Assembly (NCBI GenBank): GCA_050944455.1
Contig: JBMNRC010000009.1
Coordinates: forward strand, 32,837 to 96,836
Source of the DNA: Anthropogastromicrobium sp050944455
GTDB taxonomy: Bacteria; Bacillota; Clostridia; Lachnospirales; Lachnospiraceae
Direction: 5' to 3'
DNA: 64,000 nucleotides
A program made the translations under genes and the position numbers. Under the pieces are notes generated by a model that was given only the letters and a program-made list of their open reading frames with translations, did no database searches and was not told the DNA's origin. Position 1 is the first letter of the stretch, and each line of letters opens with the position of its first letter. Of the stretch, positions 44,791 to 53,757 are shown piece by piece.

Positions 44791-45234
44791 TCAATATGTA
44801 CCAACGCCAAAAGCATTTGACGCGCTGGAAGAATTTGCTGTCATGTTGAATCCACAGTAAAACCTGATAAATGAATAGCCTTCGATAGAATCAAGCCAAA
44901 GGTTATATATTGTCGTTCCAGATCCCCTCTTATATAAGTTCGTATAGCCATTAAAGTACTCAATTACGCCAAGATAATAAGAGGAACTGGCATTATAACT
45001 TGTACCATAGAAATGGCATCTGTTAAGGTTGCAGTAAAAATAGTAGTTTGTGTACAATCGATATCCGTTCGTATATGCAGTACTTTTATAATCTCCACTG
45101 GAAACCAGATCAAATGCCTTTGTTGGAATCGCCTGTGACTGAATATTTGCATAGGCATTGTATCGATATGTACCAATACTAAAAATCAGAGATAAGGCAA
45201 TAACAGCAAGCAGTTTTTTAACGTTGATTCTCAT
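44791..45234 (-). CDS. Small secreted Tyr/Asn/Ser-rich protein
   Basis: 147 residues with a signal peptide (MRINVKKLLAVIALSLIFSIG, cleavage near NAYA). The mature part is rich in Tyr, Asn and Ser (YTNYYFYCNLNRCHFYGTSYN) with three Cys. I recognise no family. The DNA is distinctly AT-rich compared with the ABC locus before it. AAAGAGG precedes the ATG. It diverges from a LysR-type gene, which may control it. A bacteriocin-like or surface role is possible but unsupported. Confidence 0.7.
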   Translation of the reverse strand: MRINVKKLLAVIALSLIFSIGTYRYNAYANIQSQAIPTKAFDLVSSGDYKSTAYTNGYRLYTNYYFYCNLNRCHFYGTSYNASSSYYLGVIEYFNGYTNLYKRGSGTTIYNLWLDSIEGYSFIRFYCGFNMTANSSSASNAFGVGTY

Positions 45235-45402
45235 ATGAACCTCTTTATCAGCCGAATGTAGAAATAATACATTCGTTTAGATTTATTATAAACACGGTAA
45301 CGGATCCATTGCCAATTTCACTATAACACATTATAATTGCAGATAGTATGATAAATAGTGCAACAAACATGTTTCAATTTTGCAACGATAAATTTGCATT
45401 TC

Positions 45403-45420
45403 TGCATTGTTAACGCAATG
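45403..45420. promoter_or_regulatory. Candidate LysR-type operator
   Basis: CATTG (45405-45409) and CAATG (45416-45420) form an inverted repeat with a TTAACG centre, 35 bases before the LysR-type start, in the AT-rich divergent spacer. Autoregulation is inferred. Confidence 0.4.
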
Positions 45421-45454
45421 TTTTCCCTATTAATGCATTTTAAAGAGGCAGAAT

Positions 45455-46351
45455 ATGGATCTCGATGATGTTAAAAAATTTTTACAAATAGTCAAATATA
45501 AAAGTTTCAGAAAAGCTGCTGTCTCGACTGACCAGAACGCGTCTGCCTTCAGCCGTGCGGTATCCAGATTGGAAAACGAATTGCATGTCAGTTTATTCTA
45601 CAAATCACATAAGCCGATTCATTTGACAGAAGCCGGATATAATTTTCTTCCTTATGCCAGAAAAATGATAAATCTGCAGAGTCAGTCGATAGAAAAAACC
45701 AGAACGACAGCGGCAGAACTCACCGGAGAAATTTCCTTTGGGTGTCTGACAGGTTCTTCTGTACAGCATGCCGCAGAATATATCGCTGCTTTTCATCAAC
45801 TTTATCCCCTGGTCAGTTTCAAACTGATCGTGCAGGACCCGGATACCCTGAAAACATTACTACACAGCGGAGAGTGTGATCTTGCGATTCTGTTTAATCT
45901 ATATTTGTGCAACTGGATGAAATTCCGACATCTGTTCGATGAGGAAGTTGCTGTATGGATTCGATCAGATGATCCGCTTGCCTGTCGAAAAGGGGCTGTC
46001 GATTTTTCAGATCTTGCCGACAGAAAACTGATTATTGGAAGAGCACTGGAAATACAGGCATTCGAGAATCGATGGATGTCCCAAACGAAAAAAAAGCTTG
46101 ATATTGTCTGCCGCACGAATGATTACAGCGCAATCATAAATCTCGTGAAAAAAGGAGTCGGTGTCGGAATTGCTCCGTTTCCTTATAATCATGTAGAAGA
46201 AGCCGACGGCAGCATAATAAGAAAACAAATTTCAAATGACGGGAAATTGGCTTCTGTTTCTTATAATCTGGTTTGGCCGAATTATGGCAAAATGCGAAAT
46301 GAAGTCAGAAAGCTGATTCAATCGATCGCAGATGAATCAGATCAGATATAG
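45455..46351 (+). CDS. LysR-family transcriptional regulator
   Basis: 298 residues. The N-terminal winged helix reads DLDDVKKFLQIVKYKSFRKAA and AFSRAVSRLENELHVSLFYKS. A periplasmic-binding-like effector domain fills the rest (GCLTGSSVQHAAEYIAAFHQ, LVKKGVGVGIAPFP). The effector is unknown. It diverges from the small secreted protein gene with a shared AT-rich spacer. AGAGG lies upstream of ATG 45455. The composition is AT-richer than most of the window, so this pair may have been acquired together. Confidence 0.92.
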   Translation: MDLDDVKKFLQIVKYKSFRKAAVSTDQNASAFSRAVSRLENELHVSLFYKSHKPIHLTEAGYNFLPYARKMINLQSQSIEKTRTTAAELTGEISFGCLTGSSVQHAAEYIAAFHQLYPLVSFKLIVQDPDTLKTLLHSGECDLAILFNLYLCNWMKFRHLFDEEVAVWIRSDDPLACRKGAVDFSDLADRKLIIGRALEIQAFENRWMSQTKKKLDIVCRTNDYSAIINLVKKGVGVGIAPFPYNHVEEADGSIIRKQISNDGKLASVSYNLVWPNYGKMRNEVRKLIQSIADESDQI

Positions 46352-46363
46352 AAAACGGCAGTT

Positions 46364-47026
46364 TCAGAGAATCCGGGTTTGCACGTTCTGCGCTCCGGTG
46401 AATCCGATAAAGGCATCCCTGGCTTCCTCCACGGTCTTTCCCAGGTCTGACTGCCGCTCGAAGCAGTAGATGACAGCCAGCACGTTCCGGGTGCTCACCG
46501 TCACCATGGTCCTCTTCGAATCCGACATGGACGAACCGAAAATACTGCTGTCATCCGCAAGAACCAGTATGTTTTCCATATCGAGGAAATCCTTGCCGAT
46601 TCCTTCGTAGCCTTCCCCGCTTTCCGCTTTTCTGAGCACAATCGGCCCCTGAATCTTATCCAGATCGTAGAAACCGACCGAAAGGCCGCTCCGGATCGAT
46701 ATCAGGTTGTTCACGTCCACCACCGAATTGACGTGATACAGCTCGTCTCCCCGGCGGATTCTGCGGAGAAGCGCCTCCGATGAAACGCGGTATCTGCCGG
46801 GATTCCTCCCGAAAGCCTTGTATGCAAGCCTGCTTCCCCGGACTCCCGGAATCTCGCTCCACTCCTTCCCGCTGATCCGCTCCCTGACCGCCGGGATTTC
46901 ATTCTGGTCCAGCGTATTCCAGAAAGCATCGTCCGACGGCTTCACTTCCGCGCAGAACTGAAGACTCCCGAGGCGGATCTCCGGATAAACGGAAAACAGG
47001 TTCCTGTCGATCGCGATTTCATGCAT
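46364..47026 (-). CDS. B3/B4 tRNA-binding-domain protein
   Basis: 220 residues. It contains the B3/B4 domain found in the beta subunit of phenylalanyl-tRNA synthetase (KAFGRNPGRYRVSSEALLRRI, LYHVNSVVDVNNLISIRSGLSVGFYDLDKI). Free-standing members are thought to act on or sense aminoacyl-tRNA, but function is not settled. ATG 47026 follows GGAAGGAACGAG. It converges with the LysR-type gene (12 bases between stops) and lies downstream of the MBL-fold gene, with a 9-base GCGCCGGGA inverted repeat at 47051-47096 between them. Confidence 0.88.
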   Translation of the reverse strand: MHEIAIDRNLFSVYPEIRLGSLQFCAEVKPSDDAFWNTLDQNEIPAVRERISGKEWSEIPGVRGSRLAYKAFGRNPGRYRVSSEALLRRIRRGDELYHVNSVVDVNNLISIRSGLSVGFYDLDKIQGPIVLRKAESGEGYEGIGKDFLDMENILVLADDSSIFGSSMSDSKRTMVTVSTRNVLAVIYCFERQSDLGKTVEEARDAFIGFTGAQNVQTRIL

Positions 47027-47224
47027 TTTACTCGTTCCTTCCTTCCCTCCGCGCCGGGATGTCCTTTGGGCTAAGGCCCCAGGCTTCTCCCGGCGCTGAA
47101 GGCGCTTTCCGGCATCCGTGATTCTGCGGCCGACAGCTCAATTCAACCCGGTCCGGAGAGTTTTCTCCTCTCTTGCGGTTCACGGTCCTGTCAGATCTTC
47201 CCTGTCAGATTCAGATTTCCCCTG

Positions 47225-48061
47225 TCAGATCTCCACGGTCATTCCGTCCCACGCGATCACAAAGCCGTCATCTTTCGTCTGCTCCTCCAGCTCATCCTGA
47301 AGAAGAGCGCCGTTGTGCGAAAAATGTGAAAGAATGATCTTCGTATTCTGGTCAACGCAGCCGATCTCCCTCATTCTTTCCGCGGTTTTTCTGTCCGCGG
47401 CAAGGCCCATGTGGCCGCGCCCGATCCAGGGATCCTTTCCCAGGGTCCCGTCCAGGCTGACGCAGTCATAGCGGACGCCTTCCAGCGCTTTCCAGGCGTC
47501 CTCCGTAAAGTAGCCCGTGTCATGCGCGTACAGATATCTCTTCCCGTCCTTCGCCTGAACGCTGTAGAACAGGCAGTCCTCCTTCGGGTCGTGATTGGCC
47601 GGCAGCGCCGTCACCTGATAGTCTCCCACGGCGAACCGGTCGAAAGCCTTCACCAGATGAAACGCGTAGCGGCTGCGCAGATTTCTGGAATCGTCCTCGG
47701 TGAACAGCATCTGAAGGAAGAGCCACTGGCATTTCTCGTCGCCGTACACGTTCAGCTTTGTGCCGTCCAGTTCATGCCCGTACGGCTCGCCGCGGTACAT
47801 CATCTCCTGAGGATAAAAATGATCCGTGTGCGCGTGCGTGAGCAGGCAGTACCGCAGCCCGGAGAAATCCAGCCCGTACTTCAGGATATGGAAATAGGTA
47901 TCCGGCCCGAAATCCATGAGCAGCGTATCGTCGATCAGCGCCTGCTGACGGCTGCGGAGGTTCTTCCCCTTCGCTTCCCTTGCCCTTCTGCAGTTCTCGC
48001 ATCCGCAGAACACAGCCGGCCAGCCTTCCGCGGCGCCGGTGCCTAAATACTGGATTTTCAT
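47225..48061 (-). CDS. MBL-fold metallohydrolase, PhnP-like
   Basis: 278 residues. The metal-binding motif LLTHAHTDHFYPQEM is complete, and further His and Asp are seen in ALPANHDP, YAHDTGY and LSHFSHNG. The beginning MKIQYLGTGAAEGWPAVFCGCENC matches the PhnP branch, whose founding member hydrolyses phosphoribosyl cyclic phosphate; Cys pairs near the start could bind zinc. It may act on a cyclic phosphodiester. AAGGGAG precedes the ATG. It lies between the glycosidase-like and B3/B4 genes, all on the minus strand. Confidence 0.87.
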   Translation of the reverse strand: MKIQYLGTGAAEGWPAVFCGCENCRRAREAKGKNLRSRQQALIDDTLLMDFGPDTYFHILKYGLDFSGLRYCLLTHAHTDHFYPQEMMYRGEPYGHELDGTKLNVYGDEKCQWLFLQMLFTEDDSRNLRSRYAFHLVKAFDRFAVGDYQVTALPANHDPKEDCLFYSVQAKDGKRYLYAHDTGYFTEDAWKALEGVRYDCVSLDGTLGKDPWIGRGHMGLAADRKTAERMREIGCVDQNTKIILSHFSHNGALLQDELEEQTKDDGFVIAWDGMTVEI

Positions 48062-48102
48062 GAAAATCTCCCTTCTGACTATCTGAAAATTTATATTGAG
48101 AA

Positions 48103-50097
48103 TCAGCGCAGGAAATCCGCGCTTCTCTCCCCGAGCCTCAGCGCTTCAAGCCGGAAGGCCGTCGGCCACGCCACCAGCCACTCGCTCGGCGCGTTCTCGT
48201 GCCATCCGCTGATTGTCAGCTGGACCGATTCGTCCTGGCTTCCGCGCGGTCTCGGATCCTTCCCGTTGATGACCAGGTCTCCGTCAGAAATGCACTGCTG
48301 CCCGTGGCGCCAGATTTCCCTCGCCCTGCTCTTCCACTCCGGGTTCCCGGTAAGCCCGGAAAGCCGGCACAGCTCGCGGACATAGCTGAGCGCGAACGGG
48401 TCCATCCCGCCGTGAATCGACACCGCTGTCCCGCCGAACGTATCGAAACTCATCGAGTGAAGCAGGCTGCCCTCCGGGTAAAAGCGCGTATAATGCCACT
48501 GCCAGGTGCTGAGGTACCAGGCGGCGCGCACCGCTCCGCCGAGGTATTCCGGCTTCCCCGTCAGTTCATACAGCATCAGGTTTCCCTTCAGCAGCGGGAT
48601 GGCTGACTCTTTGTCTATCGAAAAGATATCCAGCGCTCCGGCCGTGGTATACCCGTTCTCCTGAAGTTCGCGGTTGTAGTAGCGGATGCTCCGCTCCGCG
48701 CCTTCCAGATACTGGTCCTCCCCGGTGCGTTCCGCCTCGTCGCAGAGCGCCATGGAGAGAAAGGCCCCCGTGGTTCCCTCCCGGACTGCCGGCGACAGGT
48801 CTTCCTCCAGCCAGCTCTTCCCGATCCTGCCCTCCTCGTTCATCACCCGCAGGGCGAAATTGCAGATCGCGCGGGAAAGATCGGCGTATTCCGGATGCGG
48901 ATATTCCAGGCGGTAAGACCGTTCAGCGGCTTCATTATACTGGATGGACGCGGTTCCCAGGTTGCAGGCGTCCACCGTCTTCGCGAATCCGTTGGTGTAC
49001 AGGTTGCTGTCGTAGTGCGTGGGGATCAGGCCGTGGGATTTTCTGGCGGCATACCACGCGTCCAGCACGGAAAAGCCTATCCGGGCGGCTTCCTGATCGC
49101 CGGTTTTCTGCGCTTCCGCCAGCAGCGAGTTGGCCAGGGAAGCGTTCTGCCCGCACCAGCCGATTTCGTACTTCTGGACCGGCCGCTTCACCCATTTTCC
49201 TTCCCAGGTGTATCCGATCGAGAAGCCGCGGAAGCCGTCCGGCTCCTCCGTGTACAGTTTTTTCGCGTAACTGACGCCGAGATCCCACAGCTCCTCATTG
49301 GACCTGCTCATCGGTCTCCTATAATCGTTTCTCCTCCAGGCGGAGGAAAGCATGGCGCGGTAACCGCTGTGCGCTTCCGCATCCTTCCGGAGAATCAGCA
49401 CTGCGCCGAACATCTTCCGCGCAGCCGGCTTTTTCACATGCTCCTCCGGGCGGTCAAAGTACGAAAGCAGGCTGTCCTGTTCCGGCCAGAGCAGTTCGTG
49501 GACCGCGCGGCCGTCCGCGGTATACAGCGACATCGCGCCGCCTTCCTCCCATTCCGGGAGGAACAGGGATACGCTGTACACTCCGCCGCTGCCGCCAGAG
49601 GTCAGCGCTTTCCCGGGGCACTCGGAGTACGTGGCTCCCGGCACGGACGAGCGGTGCCAGATCATCCGCCAGGGACTTCCGTCCTCCGGATTCCTGTCGC
49701 CCGCAAAGTAGGTCGGAAGTTTCTTTTTCCCGGACGGACCGGCGTCATCCTGGGACGGGTCGTCCTCCCTGGCCTTTCCGTTCAGTCCCGCCTGCTCATC
49801 CCCTGCCCTTTTCAGGGCCTCGGAACCTTCTTTTCTCACCTCGTTGTAGTCCCGGACGGCGTACCGGTTTCCGTTGTAGGACACCGCCGGGATCATCGTC
49901 CACGAAGGCTCGTACTCCGTCACAAAGCGCATCCGCATCGTATCGGTCACGGAATCCGCCGTGCGCACCCATTCAATTTCGCCGGGGCGCTTCTCGGCAA
50001 AGCTGTCGGAAGTACCCTCCTGAGCGATCGCTGTCCCGATTTTCACGCCGTCCAGATAGAATTCTGTCCCAGCGTCCGTTTTCACCTGGCTGATCAT
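48103..50097 (-). CDS. Six-hairpin glycosidase-like protein, family unassigned
   Basis: 664 residues, no signal peptide. The N-terminal 250 look beta-rich (GTEFYLDGVKIGTAI, VYSVSLFLPEWEEGGAMSLY). A helical domain then reads like an alpha-alpha six-barrel: FRGFSIGYTWEGKWVKRPVQ, SLANSLLAEAQKTGDQEAA, GRIGKSWLEEDLS, GNLMLYELTGKPEYL, GGMDPFALSYVRELCRL. That fold is used by many glycosidases and polysaccharide lyases, but I cannot place it in a numbered family. The start at ATG 50097 has GAAAGG 15 bases upstream, further than ideal. It is 21 bases after the DNA-binding fusion gene. Confidence 0.6.
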   Translation of the reverse strand: MISQVKTDAGTEFYLDGVKIGTAIAQEGTSDSFAEKRPGEIEWVRTADSVTDTMRMRFVTEYEPSWTMIPAVSYNGNRYAVRDYNEVRKEGSEALKRAGDEQAGLNGKAREDDPSQDDAGPSGKKKLPTYFAGDRNPEDGSPWRMIWHRSSVPGATYSECPGKALTSGGSGGVYSVSLFLPEWEEGGAMSLYTADGRAVHELLWPEQDSLLSYFDRPEEHVKKPAARKMFGAVLILRKDAEAHSGYRAMLSSAWRRNDYRRPMSRSNEELWDLGVSYAKKLYTEEPDGFRGFSIGYTWEGKWVKRPVQKYEIGWCGQNASLANSLLAEAQKTGDQEAARIGFSVLDAWYAARKSHGLIPTHYDSNLYTNGFAKTVDACNLGTASIQYNEAAERSYRLEYPHPEYADLSRAICNFALRVMNEEGRIGKSWLEEDLSPAVREGTTGAFLSMALCDEAERTGEDQYLEGAERSIRYYNRELQENGYTTAGALDIFSIDKESAIPLLKGNLMLYELTGKPEYLGGAVRAAWYLSTWQWHYTRFYPEGSLLHSMSFDTFGGTAVSIHGGMDPFALSYVRELCRLSGLTGNPEWKSRAREIWRHGQQCISDGDLVINGKDPRPRGSQDESVQLTISGWHENAPSEWLVAWPTAFRLEALRLGERSADFLR

Positions 50098-50118
50098 TGG
50101 CTTAACCGCAATCCTTTC

Positions 50119-51438
50119 TCAATTGATTTCACGAACCGGGAACCCGAAGTATTCGAGCTTGTCCCGCAGTTCTTTCGCCATCACCGGCCCGACCGACCTG
50201 ACCGGGCGGTACCAGTGCGGGTCTTTTTCCATCGCGCCGCGCAGATCGTCCACCGTGGTGATGCCGGCCTTCATCAGGTTCTCGAAAAGTTCGACCTTCA
50301 CGCCGATCCTGAGGCAGAGGTCCTGCCCCGTGACGGTATCTCCCGGGTTTCCGGTGTCGAACGTCCAGTGTTCTCCCGCCGCGCAGGCCTTCAGGTTTGC
50401 CCGGTAGCCGTCCCGGTACCAGGCCGCGTTCAGCGGAAAGCGCAGCCTGCGGATTCCCCTCGCGCGGTAAGTGCCGATGGTCCCGCCGGAACGGTTCATG
50501 GTCTTCCCGATCTCATCGTTGGTGAGTCCGTCCCGGTACTTTCTGACCAGCGCCTTCTGATACTTGGACTGCATCTGCCCCAGCGCCACATAAAGCCCGC
50601 TGATCTGGTCGTCGGTCCACAGCCACGGATCCCGGTCCTTTTCCAGCACTTTGAGCAGGTTGCGGGGCCAGGGAAGCCCGCTCTTCTTCGCCGGGCGGTC
50701 CTCCCGGAAGGCCAGAAGGTTGAGGATCTGCTCCTCCGTGCTGCCCGGAAAACATTCCGCCGCGCGGGAGACCAGCCGTTCCAGCGAATCCTTCGGATCC
50801 TCCGAATAGGCGGACGTCACCGCCTCACTGCCAAACAGGTGTTCCGGCGTGCAGTACAGGGCGATCGGCCAGCCGTACTGCTTTCCGCTTTTGTTCGTTC
50901 TCCGGCGGAAGGCGCAGCACACCAGATACGTTTCCATCTGCAGCTTGGTCAGGACGCCCTCGAAGTTTTTCTCCCCGCCTTTGCTGAACCCGGCCTCCGC
51001 GCGGATTTCGAAGGAAAACCGCTCGCGGTCCGCGTTTTCCCCGGCGTAAAGATCCATGATCTTCTTCTCGCGCCATCCCGCCAGTTCGTCGTCGAAGCGG
51101 GCGTCAAAATCATAGCCGTCCCTCCGGTAGTTGGCGAAGCAGGGCAGCCAGGCCGGCGATACGAAGCCCGCCCGGTTGTTGAAAAACTTGCCGTAGGCGA
51201 TCTTTCCTCGGCCGGCGATCACGGCCCGCCATTCCCACGGATCGGTCTGCGGATCCCCGGACCACCAGACGTCCGGCGCCGTCATCTCCTCCACGGAAAA
51301 TCCCGGGACCTCTCCGGCAAACAGCGGCAGAAAACCGATTTCCTTGATTCTCCGCTCCAGCTCCTCCACGCTGTGAATGCAGGAAGGATCGTCAGGCGAG
51401 ACGCCTTTCATCACCCATGCCCCATTGTCTGATGACAT
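50119..51438 (-). CDS. AlkZ-related protein fused to sigma-4-like HTH and alpha-CTD-like helices
   Basis: 439 residues. Residues 1-170 (TAPDVWWSGDPQTDPWEWRAV, WLPCFANYRRDGYDFDARFDD) look like the AlkZ-related group, which is named for similarity to a DNA glycosylase but is uncharacterised. Residues about 291-333 (KYQKALVRKYRDGLTNDEIGK, then RSGGTIGTYRARGIRRLR) have the layout of a sigma-70 region 4 helix-turn-helix. Residues about 380-435 (LFENLMKAGITTVDDLRGAM, SVGPVMAKELRDKLEYFG) resemble the helix-hairpin-helix of the RNA polymerase alpha C-terminal domain. Such a chain suggests DNA binding near promoters or damage. AAGGAATAGGA precedes the ATG. Confidence 0.6.
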   Translation of the reverse strand: MSSDNGAWVMKGVSPDDPSCIHSVEELERRIKEIGFLPLFAGEVPGFSVEEMTAPDVWWSGDPQTDPWEWRAVIAGRGKIAYGKFFNNRAGFVSPAWLPCFANYRRDGYDFDARFDDELAGWREKKIMDLYAGENADRERFSFEIRAEAGFSKGGEKNFEGVLTKLQMETYLVCCAFRRRTNKSGKQYGWPIALYCTPEHLFGSEAVTSAYSEDPKDSLERLVSRAAECFPGSTEEQILNLLAFREDRPAKKSGLPWPRNLLKVLEKDRDPWLWTDDQISGLYVALGQMQSKYQKALVRKYRDGLTNDEIGKTMNRSGGTIGTYRARGIRRLRFPLNAAWYRDGYRANLKACAAGEHWTFDTGNPGDTVTGQDLCLRIGVKVELFENLMKAGITTVDDLRGAMEKDPHWYRPVRSVGPVMAKELRDKLEYFGFPVREIN

Positions 51439-51718
51439 TCCTATTCCTTCACCTCTGTATCCTGTGTTTTCCGGCAGCCGGCCGGTTCAGGCGCCTGAAC
51501 CGCTTTACCTCCGCTGCCGCATCTGACGCACCTGACGCCTGACGCGCCTGCAATGCGGCGTCGTCATATCGGAAGCCCATGCTTCCGCTGCCGGACAAAG
51601 CGGCAGTTTTTCTCAGGGCAGCGTCGGACCGTGGTAAAATTTCCAGAGGCAGCATAAGCTGCACAGGGCGGAAAGCGCCGCCGCGCTATTTTTCAGCCGC
51701 TTCAGCTCCAGCGCAGCG
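51439..51718. other. Spacer, nothing firm
   Basis: About 280 GC-rich bases upstream of the fusion gene. A small minus-strand frame (about 70 codons) crosses it but shows repetitive Ala-rich coding and no ribosome site. Confidence 0.4.
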
Positions 51719-52087
51719 TCAGACCGCCGCGATATTCCTTGTCGCGATGACAGCCACGCCGGTTCCGCCGGCGTTTTCCAGCACCACGTCGCCGATCTTC
51801 ACCGGCGCCTGGACAATGACTTTGTTGATGTCGCGCATGACGTCAAAAATCTTACCCTTGGGAACATCGGCCGCGGTTTTGACGGAAAGCCGCTCGTGGT
51901 CCCCGCCCCTGACGATCACCGTGGATGTGACGATCCGGGTCGGGTTCGTCACTTCTTTTCGAGCGTAAACATCCCCTTTCGGGCACGTGTTTCCGTTCAC
52001 CTCAATGATCTTCCCGTCGTCCATCGTCACCTGGACGGTGCAGCCCATCGGGCAGCCGATACAGGTCAGTTCTCGTTTTGAAAGCAT
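51719..52087 (-). CDS. DUF1667 protein, partner of GlpA-type oxidase
   Basis: 122 residues. It begins LTCIGCPMGCTVQVTMDDG with a further Cys in NTCPKGDVYA. This four-Cys set is typical of the DUF1667 family, always found after the GlpA-type and FAD oxidoreductase genes in Firmicutes. It probably carries an iron-sulfur cluster or passes electrons. GGAGG precedes ATG 52087. It is separated from the oxidoreductase gene by 180 bases, more than usual. Confidence 0.88.
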   Translation of the reverse strand: MLSKRELTCIGCPMGCTVQVTMDDGKIIEVNGNTCPKGDVYARKEVTNPTRIVTSTVIVRGGDHERLSVKTAADVPKGKIFDVMRDINKVIVQAPVKIGDVVLENAGGTGVAVIATRNIAAV

Positions 52088-52266
52088 CTTATGCCTCCGC
52101 TCCGTTCTTTTGCTCTATCCATATTTCCACGCAATCAGGATTCGGGATTCGTGCCGAATTCACGCAGTCCGGATCCGCACAGGGATTCCGGCCCTGCTCA
52201 GCTCTGCTCATTATCATCGCCGGGGAATCCGGATCTGCATTCAGCTGCATTCGTTCCCGGATCCGC

Positions 52267-53757
52267 TCATCCCTGCTCTATCCTGATGGTCACGGAATCC
52301 AGATCCGCGTGGGATTCCAGCTTCGCTTTCGTCAGGATCACCTGCTGCATCTCCCCGGGAGCGAGAATCTTCTTTTTGACGGATGAAACCCGATCTTTGC
52401 CGAAATACACGCTCACGGCCGCGTTCTTATAGACGTTGTCCACCCGGAAGCGCACCGTCAGAAAATCGTCCATCCGGGCGACGCATACGCTGCTGGGAAC
52501 CGTGTACCGGACGCCGTCCGCGGGGAGAATCGGAATCTCCTTTCCCTGAGGCTCTTCACGGTGTTCCGCGGAGGCAGCTTTAGCGGGATTCAGTTCCGCT
52601 GAGGCAGCCTCTGCCGCGGGATTCCCTGCGGGAGCAGCCTCTGCCGCGGGATTCCCCGCTGGAGCAGCTTCTGCCGCACTGTTCTTTGCAGAAGCAGCCT
52701 TTGCGGCACAGCTCCCCGCTGCGGCAGCCTTCCCCATGCCCTGCCCTGAGATGACAGTTCTCACCGCGTTCCGGCACGCGGCGATATATTTCACCGCGCT
52801 CCGGCCGGCTTTCCCGGCCTCCTCCGAGACATAATCCACCAGGTCATGCACGTGCAGGACGTTTCCGCACGCAAAGATCCCGGGGATGCTGGTCTCCAGG
52901 CTCTCGTTGACGACCGGCCCGCTGGTCACCGGGCTGATCTTCACTCCGGCGCCGCGGGAGAGCTCGTTCTCGGGGATCAGGCCCACGGAGAGAAGCAGCG
53001 TGTCGCACGTATAGCGCTCCTCCGTCCCCGGGATGGGTTTCCTGTCCGGGCCGACCTGAGCGATGGTGACTGCGGAGATCCGTTCCTTCCCCTCGATATC
53101 CGTCACGGTGTGCGACAGCCTGAGCGGGATGCCGAAGTCGTCCAGGCACTGGACGATGTTTCTCTTGAGGCCGCCCGAGTAGGGCATGATCTCCGCCACC
53201 ACCTTGACTTTCGCGCCTTCCAGCGTCATGCGTCGCGCCATGATCAGGCCGATGTCGCCGGACCCGAGGATCACGACCTCACGGCCCGGCAGGTATCCCT
53301 CGATATTGACCAGCCGCTGCGCGGTCCCGGCGGTGAAAATCCCTGCCGGACGGTATCCGGGGATGCTCAGCGCCCCGCGCGGCCTCTCCCGGCAGCCCAT
53401 GGCCAGGATCACCGCGCCTGCCCGGACGCGGAACATGCCGTCTTTGCTGTTCATGGCGGTAACGACCCTGTCCCGGCTGATATCCATCACCATGGTGTTC
53501 AGGCGGTATTCGATGCCGAGATCCATGACCTGGCTGATGTAGCGCCACGCGTACTCCGGCCCGGTCAGCTCCTGCTTAAACGTGTGAAGGCCGAATCCGT
53601 TGTGAATGCACTGATTCAGGATGCCGCCCAGCTCGCTGTCTCTCTCCAGAATCAGGATGCTCCGCTCTCCCGCCTGCCTGGCGGAAACCGCAGCAGCAAG
53701 TCCGGCCGGCCCGCCGCCGATGATAACAATATCATAACTCAGCTCGTATGTGCTCAT
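52267..53757 (-). CDS. NAD(P)/FAD-dependent oxidoreductase, GlpA-associated
   Basis: 496 residues. FAD-binding GGGPAGLAAAVSARQAGE is near residue 12, with a second dinucleotide site VVILGSGDIGLIMARR. CGNVLHVHDLVDYVSEEAGKAG is the usual C-terminal FAD motif. In known trios this subunit, with the GlpA-type dehydrogenase and DUF1667 protein, oxidises glycerol-3-phosphate. An unusual Ala-rich insert near residues 345-400 contains AEAAPAGNPA repeated about every ten residues, encoded by 30-base repeats. Its start overlaps the previous stop by four bases. Confidence 0.9.
   Translation of the reverse strand: MSTYELSYDIVIIGGGPAGLAAAVSARQAGERSILILERDSELGGILNQCIHNGFGLHTFKQELTGPEYAWRYISQVMDLGIEYRLNTMVMDISRDRVVTAMNSKDGMFRVRAGAVILAMGCRERPRGALSIPGYRPAGIFTAGTAQRLVNIEGYLPGREVVILGSGDIGLIMARRMTLEGAKVKVVAEIMPYSGGLKRNIVQCLDDFGIPLRLSHTVTDIEGKERISAVTIAQVGPDRKPIPGTEERYTCDTLLLSVGLIPENELSRGAGVKISPVTSGPVVNESLETSIPGIFACGNVLHVHDLVDYVSEEAGKAGRSAVKYIAACRNAVRTVISGQGMGKAAAAGSCAAKAASAKNSAAEAAPAGNPAAEAAPAGNPAAEAASAELNPAKAASAEHREEPQGKEIPILPADGVRYTVPSSVCVARMDDFLTVRFRVDNVYKNAAVSVYFGKDRVSSVKKKILAPGEMQQVILTKAKLESHADLDSVTIRIEQG

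Noticed and set aside
48895..51432. 845-codon plus-strand frame, the second longest open frame of the window
   Set aside because: It spans two different minus-strand genes and the gap between them, has no ribosome site and reads as Arg/His/Val-rich sequence.
51449..51664. 71-codon minus-strand frame
   Set aside because: Ala/Arg-rich, no ribosome site, no recognisable motif.
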